60,482 bases of DNA from NCBI RefSeq assembly GCF_001043895.1, contig NZ_JTHF01000024.1, forward strand, positions 1 to 60,482, written 5' to 3'. The stretch is from Methylobacterium indicum (lineage in GTDB: Bacteria; Pseudomonadota; Alphaproteobacteria; Rhizobiales; Beijerinckiaceae). The position numbers and the translations under genes were made by a program. A model generated the notes under the pieces. It worked only from the letters and a program-made list of their open reading frames with translations, was not told the DNA's origin and ran no database searches. Positions 52,830 to 60,482 of this stretch are shown in pieces (within the stretch, counting starts at the first letter, position 1; each line of letters begins with the position of its first letter).

Positions 52830-53717
52830 TCAGGCGGTGCGGCCGAACAGGCCGGCGGGCTTCACCAGCAGCACCAGCACCATGATGACGAAGATCACGG
52901 TCGAGGAGGCTTCCGGATAGAAGACCTTGGTCAGGCCCTCGACCAGCCCGAGGCTGAATCCGGTGATGATCGAGCCGAGGATCGACCCCATGCCGCCGAT
53001 GACCACGACCGCGAAGACCACGATGATGATGTCGGCGCCCATGTTCGGGTTCACCGAATAGACCGGCGCGGCGAGCACGCCCGCGAAGGCGGCGAGCGCC
53101 ACGCCGAAGCCGTAGGTCAGCGTCAGCAGCAGCGGCACGTTCACCCCGAAGGCCTGGACCAGGGTCGGGTTCTCGGTGGCCGCGCGCAGGTAGGCGCCGA
53201 GCTTGGTCTTCTCGATGACGAGCCAGGTGGCGATGCAGACGACGAGCGAGGCGACGACGACCCAGCCGCGGTAGTTCGGCAGGAACATGAAGGGCAGGCG
53301 CTGGCCGCCCGAGAGTTCGGAGGGGATCGCGTAGGGCAGGCCCGACACGCCGTATTCGTTGCGGAACAGGCCCTGGATGATCAGCGCGAGGCCGAAGGTC
53401 AGGAGCAGGCCGTAGAGGTGATCGAGCTTGTAGAGCCGCGAGATCAGCAGCCGCTCGAGGATCACCCCGAACAACCCGACGATGATCGGCGCGAGGAGCA
53501 GCGCCCACCAGTAGCCGAGGCCGGCGTAGTTCAGCAGCATCCAGGCGACGAAGGCGCCCATCATGTACTGCGCGCCGTGGGTGAAGTTGATGATGTTCAA
53601 CAGCCCGAAGATGATCGCCAGCCCGAGCGACAGGATGGCGTAGAACGAGCCGTTGATGAGGCCGAGCAGGAGCTGGCCGAAGAGCGCCTGCATGGGGACG
53701 CCGAGGATCGTGGGCAT
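52830..53717 (-). CDS. livH: Branched-chain-type ABC transporter permease (LivH-like), second system
   Basis: A 295-residue permease with LivH blocks GSFYAILSLGLAIIFGLLN, IINFTHGAQYMMGAF and VVIGGMGSILGSIITG, ending KPAGLFGRTA. An internal ATG (MQALFGQ) eight codons in is a possible start. It lies 79 nt downstream of the first binding-protein gene in transcription order. Confidence 0.93.
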   Translation of the reverse strand: MPTILGVPMQALFGQLLLGLINGSFYAILSLGLAIIFGLLNIINFTHGAQYMMGAFVAWMLLNYAGLGYWWALLLAPIIVGLFGVILERLLISRLYKLDHLYGLLLTFGLALIIQGLFRNEYGVSGLPYAIPSELSGGQRLPFMFLPNYRGWVVVASLVVCIATWLVIEKTKLGAYLRAATENPTLVQAFGVNVPLLLTLTYGFGVALAAFAGVLAAPVYSVNPNMGADIIIVVFAVVVIGGMGSILGSIITGFSLGLVEGLTKVFYPEASSTVIFVIMVLVLLVKPAGLFGRTA

Positions 53718-53796
53718 GGGGTCTGGCGACTCGCGTGGGGACCGGGCCTGGTGCGGATGGGGCCGGCGGCGCCGCGAGGCGCCGCCGGAAGGAGCG

Positions 53797-55002
53797 TCAG
53801 CTCTTGTTCACCAGCGGGCAGTTGCCCTGGTTGAGCGGGCGGAACGCCTCGTCGCCGGGAATGGTCGCCAGGGTCTTGTAGAGATCCCAGGGGCCCTTCG
53901 ACTCGGCCGGCTTCTTCACCTCGAACAGGTACATGTCGTGGATGGTGCGGCCGTCGGGGCGGATGTTGCCCTTGCCGAACAGGGGATCGTCGGTCGGGAT
54001 CTCCTTCATCTTGGCGACGACCTTGCCGCCGTCGGAGGCCGACTTCAGCGCCTCGACCGCCTTCAGGTAGTGGAGCACGCTGGCATAGACGCCGGCCTGC
54101 ACGGCGGTCGGCTTCTTGCCGCCGTTCTGCTTGGCGAAGCGATCGGAGAAGGCGCGGGTGCCGTCGTTGAGGTCCCAGTAGAACGGCTCGGTCAGCACCA
54201 GCCCCTGCGCGATCTTCGGGGTCAGGGCGTGGATGTCCGAGGAGAAGATCAGCAGGCCCGCGATGGCCTGGCCGCCCTCGGTGATGCCGAACTCGGCCGC
54301 CTGCTTGATGGCGTTGATAGTGTCGCCGCCGGCATTGGCCAGCCCGATCACCTTGGCGCCCGAGCCCTGGGCCTGGAGCAGGAAGGACGAGAAGTCGGCG
54401 GTCGGGAACGGCGTCTTGACGGCGCCGACCACCTTGCCGCCGTTCTTGTTGACGACCTCGGTGGTGTCGCGCTGCAGCGCCTGGCCGAAGGCGTAGTCGG
54501 CGGTGAGGAAGAACCAGGTGGTGCCGCCGCGCTTGACCATGGCGCCGCCGGTGCCGTTCGCTAGCGCCACGGTGTCGTAGGTCCAGTGGACGGTGTTGGG
54601 CGAGCATTGCGGGCCGGTGAGGTCCGCGGTGCCGGCGCCCGAATTGACGAAGGCCTTGTTCTTCTCCCGCGTCACCTGGTTGACGGCGAGCGCCACCGAG
54701 GAGGTCGGGACGTCGAAGATCGCATCGACCCCGTCGCGGTCGTACCATTGCCGGGCGATCGAGGCGCCGACGTCGGGCTTGTTCTGGTGGTCGGCGGCGA
54801 CGATCTCGACCTTCAGGCCCTTCTCGGCGGCCTTGAAGTCCTCCACCGCCATGCGGGCGGCGACGACCGAGCCCTCGCCCGCGATGTCGGCATAGACGCC
54901 CGAGCGGTCGTTCAGCACGCCGATCTTGACCGGTGTCTGCGCGAGCGCTTGGCCGGCGGCAACGGCGCAGAGGGCGCTGGCGAGCAACAACCGTTTCAGC
55001 AT
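53797..55002 (-). CDS. LIV-type ABC substrate-binding protein, paralogue 1
   Basis: A 401-residue type I periplasmic binding protein with a Sec signal (MLKRLLLASALCAVAAG, cleavage near ALAQ). The mature N-terminus VKIGVLNDRSGVYADIAG and the ligand-site regions PTSSVALAV and FFLTADYAFGQALQRD are typical. It is highly similar along its whole length to the next upstream gene product. It is closest to the permease genes. Confidence 0.93.
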   Translation of the reverse strand: MLKRLLLASALCAVAAGQALAQTPVKIGVLNDRSGVYADIAGEGSVVAARMAVEDFKAAEKGLKVEIVAADHQNKPDVGASIARQWYDRDGVDAIFDVPTSSVALAVNQVTREKNKAFVNSGAGTADLTGPQCSPNTVHWTYDTVALANGTGGAMVKRGGTTWFFLTADYAFGQALQRDTTEVVNKNGGKVVGAVKTPFPTADFSSFLLQAQGSGAKVIGLANAGGDTINAIKQAAEFGITEGGQAIAGLLIFSSDIHALTPKIAQGLVLTEPFYWDLNDGTRAFSDRFAKQNGGKKPTAVQAGVYASVLHYLKAVEALKSASDGGKVVAKMKEIPTDDPLFGKGNIRPDGRTIHDMYLFEVKKPAESKGPWDLYKTLATIPGDEAFRPLNQGNCPLVNKS

Positions 55003-55114
55003 CGTTCTACCTCCCTGTGGATGCCGCCCGCATGCGGCGGCGTTCGGCTGGTGAGTCGGGCGGGCTTCGCGCGCCGCGACGGCGCCGTGCCCGCTTCTGG
55101 ATGGAGAGAGCCCG

Positions 55115-56373
55115 TCAGGGCCTCGGTCCTTCCGCCTGCGCGGCCTTCAGGACCAGCGGGCATCCGCCCTGGTCGAGGGGCCGGAAGGCTTCGCGACCCG
55201 GGATGGTCGCCAGGGTCCTGTAGAGGTCCCACTCGCCCTTCGACTCGGCGGGTTTCTTGACCTCGAACAGGTACATGTCGTGGATCTTGCGGCCGTCGGC
55301 CCGGATCGTGCCCTTGCCGAACAGGGGATCGTCGGTCGGGATCTCCTTCATCCTGGCGACGACCTTGTCTCCGTCCGCGGCCGAGCCCAGCGCCTCCACG
55401 GCCTTCAGGTAGTGGAGCACGCCCGCATAGACCCCGGCTTGCGCCGCCGTCGGCTTTTTGCCGCCGGCGAGCCTGGCGAAGCGGTCCGAGAAGGCCCGGG
55501 TGTTATCGTTGAGGTCCCAGTAGAACGGCTCGGTCAGCACCAGCCCCTGCGCCACCCTCGGGGTCAGGGCGTGGATGTCGGAGGAGAAGATCAGGAGCCC
55601 GGCGAGTGCCTGTCCGCCCTCCGCCACCCGCAGCCGCGCCGCCTCGCGCACCGCCCCGATCGTGTCGCCGCCGGCATTGGCGAGCCCGATCACCTTGGCC
55701 CCCGAGCCTTGCGCCTGCCGGAGGGCGGGCGCGAAGTCGAAGGCCGGGAACGGAGTCTTCACCGCACCGAGCACCCGGCCGCCCCGGCGCTCGATCAGCG
55801 CCGTGGTGTCGCGCTGCACCGCCTCGCCGAAGGCGTAGTCGGCGGTGACGAAGAACCAGGTGTCGCCACCGCGCTTGACCATCGCGCCGCCGGTGCCGTT
55901 GGCGAGCGCCACCGTGTCGAAGGTCCAGTGGACGGTGTTGGGCGAGCAATCCGGCCCGGTGAGGTCCGCGGTGCCGGCGCCGGAATCGACGAAGACCTTG
56001 TTCTTCTCGCGGGTGACCTCGTGCACCGCCAGCGCCACCGACGAGGTCGGCACGTCGAAGATCGCGTCGACCCCCTCGCGGTCGTACCAGGCCCGGGCGA
56101 GGCTCGCGCCGACCGCGGGCTTGTTCTGGTGGTCGCCGGAGACGACCTCGACCGACAGGCCGTGATTCTGCGCGCGAAAATCCTCCACCGCCATGCGGGC
56201 GGCGACGACCGAGCCCTCGCCCGAGATGTCGGCATAGACCCCCGAGCGGTCGTTGAGCACGCCGATCTTGACCGGAACGACCCGGCCGGGGGTCCCCGCA
56301 AGCGCTGCCACGCCCGGGCCGAGACCGAGCGCGGGCCCCGCCAGCAGGGCCGTGAGGAGGACCCGCGCCCGCA

Positions 56374-56377
<4 letters not shown>
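55115..56377 (-). CDS. LIV-type ABC substrate-binding protein, paralogue 2
   Basis: A 420-residue binding protein, the tandem paralogue of the 53797-55002 product; by eye well over half the residues match, with long identical runs such as SDIHALTP and KMKEIPTDDPLFGKG. The signal peptide is different (LLTALLAGPALGLGPGVAAL) and the N-terminus is longer. Its ATG overlaps the LivF-like stop as ATGA. The C-terminal tail adds about 10 residues. Divergence in ligand-site residues would allow two related ligands for one transporter. Confidence 0.93.
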
Positions 56378-57115
<738 letters not shown>

Positions 57116-57123
<8 letters not shown>

Positions 57124-57910
57124 GACCGGCTCCGATATAGGCCTCAACCACGCGGGGATCCTTCGACACGGTGGCGTAGTCGCCCTCCGCCAGCACCTGG
57201 CCGCGCGCCAGCACGGTGATGCGGTCGGAGAGCGAGGCGACGACCGACAGGTTGTGCTCGACCATCAGGATGGTGCGGTTCGCCGAGACCCGGCGGATCA
57301 GGGAGGCGGTCCGGTCGACGTCCTCGTGGCCCATGCCGGCCATCGGCTCGTCGAGGAGCAGCATCTCGGGCTCGAGCGCCAGCGTCGTGGCGATCTCCAG
57401 CGCCCGCTTGCGGCCGTAGGAGAGTTCCACCGCCGGAATGTCGGCGAACTCCGACAGGCCGACCGCCTCGACGAGGTCCAGCGCCTCGCGGTTCAGCGCC
57501 CGCAGCACCGTCTCGGAGCGCCAGAAGTCGAAAGAGTCGCCGCGCTTGCGCCGCTGGAGCGCGATGCGGACATTCTCCTTGACGGTGAGGTGCGGGAAGA
57601 CCGCCGAGATCTGGAACGAGCGCACCAGGCCGAGCCGGGCCACGTCCGCCGGCTTCATGCCGGTGATGTCGCGGCCGTTGTAGCGGATCGAGCCCGCCGA
57701 CGGCGTCAGGAACTTCGTCAACAGGTTGAAGCAGGTCGTCTTGCCGGCGCCGTTCGGGCCGATCAGCGCGTGGATCGTCCCGCGCTTGACCTCGAGCGTC
57801 ACGCCGTTGACGGCGCGAAACCCCTTGAACTCCTTGGTCAGGCCCTCGGTCGACAGGACGATGTCCTGGCCCCGGGCGCCGGCCTCAGCGTGGGTTAGCG
57901 GTTGGGCCAT
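57116..57910 (-). CDS. livG: LIV-type ABC ATP-binding protein (LivG-like), second system
   Basis: A 264-residue ABC ATPase with Walker A IGPNGAGKTTCFNLL, the Leu/Ser-rich variant signature ELSYGRKRALEIATTLA and Walker B MLLLDEPMAGMG. It is the first gene of the second importer operon, with a candidate promoter just upstream. Confidence 0.93.
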
Positions 57911-57946
57911 GTCGGCGCGTCACCCCTGCGTTTCCTCGCTCGCGCT

Positions 57947-57994
57947 TATGCGCGTATCGCATAGCGAAACAGCATGCCGCCGAAGGAGTGTCAA
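57947..57994 (-). promoter_or_regulatory. Candidate promoter/operator of the second LIV operon
   Basis: On the minus strand a consensus -35 hexamer TTGACA lies at 57994-57989. About 25-40 nt further on is the inverted repeat tatgcg-N5-cgcata (57947-57963), 37-53 nt upstream of the livG ATG. No good -10 at the standard 17-nt spacing is visible, so either the -35 is fortuitous or the promoter is regulator-dependent. Confidence 0.4.
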
Positions 57995-58033
57995 CGGGTC
58001 GACGCCGGCCTGCCGCAGGGCGAATCCGGCCTG

Positions 58034-59134
58034 TCAGGCCTTATTCACCGCCGGTTTCGGTTCGAGGAGCGCCCGTGCCGTCCGGGTGAGCGGCCGCTCG
58101 ATCACGCGGTGCAGCACGAGTGCGGCGAGGCAGGCGAGGGCCAGCATCGCGGCCACCACGAGGCCGGGCCCGAGACGGGCGGCGAGCCCGGTCGCCTCGA
58201 TGGCGATCCGCACCCCGCGCACCGCGAAGGGATGGACGAGGTAGAGCGCGTAGGAGGCATCCCCGAGGAGGGTTGCGGGTCTCAGCAGGGCCGCACGGCG
58301 CGGGCCGCCGACGCCGGAGGGCCCGAGCGCGGCGGCCGCGACGAGAAGGCAGGCCGGCCCGCCCCAGGCGAGGCAGCGGGGAAGGGCGGGGGCATCGCCC
58401 GCGAGCGACAGGAGCACGAGGCCGATCCCCGCGAGAACCAGGCGGGCGAGGCCGGGGAGGTGCAGCCCCTCCTGGCGCGCCAGGGCCAGGAGGGCCCCGC
58501 AGGCGAATTCGAGGACGATCGGGTCGCTCCAGAACGCCAGCGGCACCGGCAGCGCCGTGCCATGATGGACCGCGGCCGCCCCCAGGAGCACGAGACCGGC
58601 GAACACCGCGACCGTGCCGGCGACCGCCTGCCTTCGGCCCCAGGGCAGCACGAGGGCGAAGACGACGTAGAACGCCATCTCGTAGTTCAACGTCCAGCCG
58701 AGGGAGTAGAGCGGCTGCACCGCCCCGTCGCCCCGGGCCATCGGCCAGAACAGATAGGAGGCCGCGAGGTAGGCCGGCCCCTCGCCGCCGGCCCCCAGGA
58801 GGCCCGGTCTGAGCCAGGCGAGGGCGAGGTAGAGCGTGGTGGCGAGCCAGTAGAGGGGCACCACCCGGGCGACCCGGTGGGCGAGGAAGATCCGCCGCGC
58901 CTCCCTCCGCCCGTGCAGCGGGGCCGCCGCGTGCACGATGATGAAGCCCGAGATGACGAAGAACACGTCGACGCCCGCCGGCCAGGGCAGCCAGGCGGCC
59001 GGCGCGAAGGCGAGGCCCGCCCGATCGGCGAGGCCCGCGACTTCGTGCTGGGCATGGCCGGCGGCGACCATCACGGCGGCCAGCGCCCGCAGGACCTGGA
59101 TCAGCGGCAGGGGCGTGGGACGGAACAAGGACAT
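58034..59134 (-). CDS. Acyltransferase family 3 membrane protein
   Basis: A 366-residue inner-membrane protein with about ten helices of the acyltransferase-3 (OafA/NodX-like) family. It has IQVLRALAAVMVAAGHAQHE (catalytic-His region), GVDVFFVISGFIIVH, FLAHRVARVVPLYW and late LGDASYALYLVHP. Such enzymes O-acetylate or succinylate surface polysaccharides and other envelope glycans. It is isolated, with no glycan genes adjacent. Confidence 0.9.
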   Translation of the reverse strand: MSLFRPTPLPLIQVLRALAAVMVAAGHAQHEVAGLADRAGLAFAPAAWLPWPAGVDVFFVISGFIIVHAAAPLHGRREARRIFLAHRVARVVPLYWLATTLYLALAWLRPGLLGAGGEGPAYLAASYLFWPMARGDGAVQPLYSLGWTLNYEMAFYVVFALVLPWGRRQAVAGTVAVFAGLVLLGAAAVHHGTALPVPLAFWSDPIVLEFACGALLALARQEGLHLPGLARLVLAGIGLVLLSLAGDAPALPRCLAWGGPACLLVAAAALGPSGVGGPRRAALLRPATLLGDASYALYLVHPFAVRGVRIAIEATGLAARLGPGLVVAAMLALACLAALVLHRVIERPLTRTARALLEPKPAVNKA

Positions 59135-59378
59135 CGCTCACCGGACACGGGCACCCGGACGGGACCCGGCGCGGTCTTACCGGAGCCGGGGCGGGTTCGG
59201 CCAGGGCCGGCAGACCCCGGATACATGACGCGACCGCGGGAACAATGCCGCCGGAACGTCGTTGTCCAGCCCGAAAGCGTCCTGCCAAGCCGATGACGCA
59301 GCCGTGACCGAGACGATCCCTCGATATCCGGCGGTTCTGGCACGTTACGCTCAAGAACAGACTACCAGGAGTTGACCG

Positions 59379-60095
59379 ATGAAGAAGCTCGTTGCCCTGA
59401 CCGGCCTCGCCGTTGCTCTCGCCACCCCCGCCTTCGCGCAGCAGGTCGGCAATTTCAACGAGTTCCGCTCGATGGCGCTGATGTCGAATGCGTTCGAGGT
59501 CAAGGCGAGCCAGATCGCCCTCGACAAGTCGCGCAACCCGCGCATCCGCAGCTTCGCCCAGGAGATGATCCGCGACCACCGCGCCGCCAACGTGGCGCTG
59601 CTCGGTGGCCGTGAGAACGTCGCCGGCGGCGTCGGCTCCGGCATCGGCGGCCTGATCGAGGCGCCCTTCGCCATCGCGGGCGGCGCGGTCGGCGCGGCCA
59701 CGGGTGCGGCGGCCGGCGTCGTCGGCGGCACGCTCCAGGGCGGCCCGGTCGGCGGCCTCGAGGGCCTCGGCTCCGGCGCGGCCCGCGGCGCCCGGATGGG
59801 TGCGAACGCGGTCGACTTCGACGGCGACGTGACCACCACCGCCGCCACCCGTGCCATCCCGCTGGGCCCGCAGCAGCAGGCGATGCTCGCCGAGCTCGCC
59901 GACACCCCGGCCGGCCCGGCCTTCGACCGGACCTACGCCCGCATGCAGGTCCAGGCCCACTCCATGACCGTGGCCAACTACCAGGCCTACGCCCAGTCGG
60001 GTCCGAACCCGGCCCTGCGCAACTACGTCCAGCAGGCCCTGCCGGTGATTCAGCAGCATCTGGCGCAGGCCCAGCGCCTGCCGGGCGCCCGCTGA
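59379..60095 (+). CDS. DUF4142 protein with an internal glycine-rich insertion
   Basis: A 238-residue exported protein (signal MKKLVALTGLAVALATPAFA, cleaved after residue 20). Residues 25-78 and 160-235 are the two halves of a ferritin-like helical DUF4142 domain (ALMSNAFEVKASQIALDKS, RIRSFAQEMIRDH; then FDRTYARMQVQAHSMTVANY and PVIQQHLAQAQ). Residues about 82-142 are a Gly/Ala-rich stretch (IAGGAVGAATGAAAGVVGG) like a glycine zipper that could insert in a membrane. A caggag site lies before the ATG. A hairpin terminator follows at 60125. Confidence 0.88.
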   Translation: MKKLVALTGLAVALATPAFAQQVGNFNEFRSMALMSNAFEVKASQIALDKSRNPRIRSFAQEMIRDHRAANVALLGGRENVAGGVGSGIGGLIEAPFAIAGGAVGAATGAAAGVVGGTLQGGPVGGLEGLGSGAARGARMGANAVDFDGDVTTTAATRAIPLGPQQQAMLAELADTPAGPAFDRTYARMQVQAHSMTVANYQAYAQSGPNPALRNYVQQALPVIQQHLAQAQRLPGAR

Positions 60096-60124
60096 GCGCA
60101 CGGACCAACCTCGAGATGACGGAG

Positions 60125-60146
60125 CGGCGGGCCGAGTGGCCCGCCG
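60125..60146 (+). terminator. Rho-independent terminator of the DUF4142 gene
   Basis: A perfect 9-bp GC stem cggcgggcc-gagt-ggcccgccg is followed by tttccgttcg. It starts 30 nt after the stop codon. Confidence 0.85.
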
Positions 60147-60165
60147 TTTCCGTTCGTGGCATACG

Positions 60166-60408
60166 CTAAGCAGATTTCGCCGAAGTGGATACCGGTTCTA
60201 GACAAAAATCTGCGACAAAACAAGAACCTAAGCGGGCGAAGCGGTAACCGGGGCAAATTCACGGGCGAGCAGGTGCAGCATTTCTGGTCTCGCACATGCG
60301 AGATGCTGCATTGTCAGTAGCTTGCGGGTTCGAAGGACCGCCCCTGCGACGCATTTTCGAATTCCCGCCCGCGATTTTGCCCCGGTTACGGCGAAGCGTT
60401 GGCCTGCC
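60166..60408 (+). repeat. Dispersed palindromic repeat, family A copy 4, interrupted
   Basis: It begins ctaagcagatttcgccgaag, continues tggataccggttct, and has the tail aatctgcgacaaaacaag then cctaagcgggcgaagcg. The tail is broken by the 60244-60389 insertion and resumes after a duplicated ggcgaagcg as ttggcctgccca. The 22219 copy has the same tail without the break. Confidence 0.85.
60244..60389. mobile_element. 146-bp MITE-like element with terminal inverted repeats and 9-bp target duplication
   Basis: Ends are 24-nt inverted repeats: gtaaccggggcaaattcacg at the left against gtaaccggggcaaaatcgcg at the right (reverse complement), 22 of 24 matching. The sequence ggcgaagcg is directly repeated on both sides (60235-60243 and 60390-60398). 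The interior can fold further (tgcagcat with atgctgca, and ctcgca with tgcgag). There is no transposase and no room for one, so it would be mobilised in trans. The 22219 repeat supplies the matching empty site. Confidence 0.82.
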
Positions 60409-60438
60409 CACGGTACCCGACCCTGGCCGGGAACCGTG
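60409..60438. repeat. Hairpin at the right end of the window
   Basis: cacggtacccg and cgggaaccgtg pair at 10 of 11 positions over an 8-nt loop. It directly follows the interrupted repeat. The remaining bases to the window end hold no gene I can see. Confidence 0.5.
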
Positions 60439-60482
60439 CAGCCAGGCTCCATGACCCATTGTAAACCAATCCCTTTTCCGGA

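Overview
The window reads as chromosomal DNA of a high-GC alphaproteobacterium, most likely Rhizobiales and plausibly Methylobacterium or a close relative. This is an inference from the very high GC, the HWE-family histidine kinase, the tsaD/hemD/mitofilin/hemY neighbourhood and the style of dispersed palindromic repeats. No rRNA, tRNA, CRISPR array, prophage or intact IS element was seen. Nearly all of it is protein-coding, with many ATGA or GTGA stop/start overlaps that define operons.

180-13860 (minus strand) is one long catabolic cluster. A GntR/UTRA regulator is followed by a LIV-type ABC importer (binding protein, two permeases, two ATPases), an MmgE/PrpD protein, an isocitrate-lyase-superfamily C-C lyase, the two hydantoinase subunits HyuB and HyuA, an isochorismatase-fold hydrolase lacking its catalytic Cys, and a fumarate-reductase-like flavoprotein. 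A 198-bp palindromic element separates the transporter/PrpD half from the lyase/hydantoinase half. The substrate is not known to me; this is the best candidate here for an undescribed pathway.

14145-26326 holds signalling, surface and housekeeping genes: an orphan HWE kinase, a TadE/TadG pair, an MHYT-PAS-GGDEF-EAL protein, a secreted pentapeptide-repeat protein, a GlcG/HbpS protein, a two-gene YeeE/YedE sulfur transporter, then gpsA, an acetyltransferase fusion and tsaD in overlapping order. Divergent from tsaD is hemD, followed by a mitofilin (Mic60-like) gene and hemY (26508-31375).

31604-40079 carries an exported alpha/beta hydrolase, an aminotransferase plus 2-hydroxyacid dehydrogenase pair, a coiled-coil protein, and a metal-uptake group (DUF2946-like, PepSY, TonB-dependent receptor). 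40099-45864 (minus) is a peptide-type ABC importer with a fused double ATPase, divergent from an AbgB-like M20 hydrolase. 47624-51584 (plus) has csaA, an isolated ureG, an unknown protein, an MFS exporter and an alpha/beta hydrolase. 51813-57910 (minus) is a second LIV-type importer with two tandem paralogous binding proteins. The window ends with an acyltransferase-3 protein and a DUF4142 protein split by a glycine-rich insert.

Three families of palindromic repeat occur. The copy at the right end is interrupted by a 146-bp MITE-like element with 24-bp terminal inverted repeats and an exact 9-bp target duplication. An uninterrupted related copy near 22.3 kb shows the empty site.
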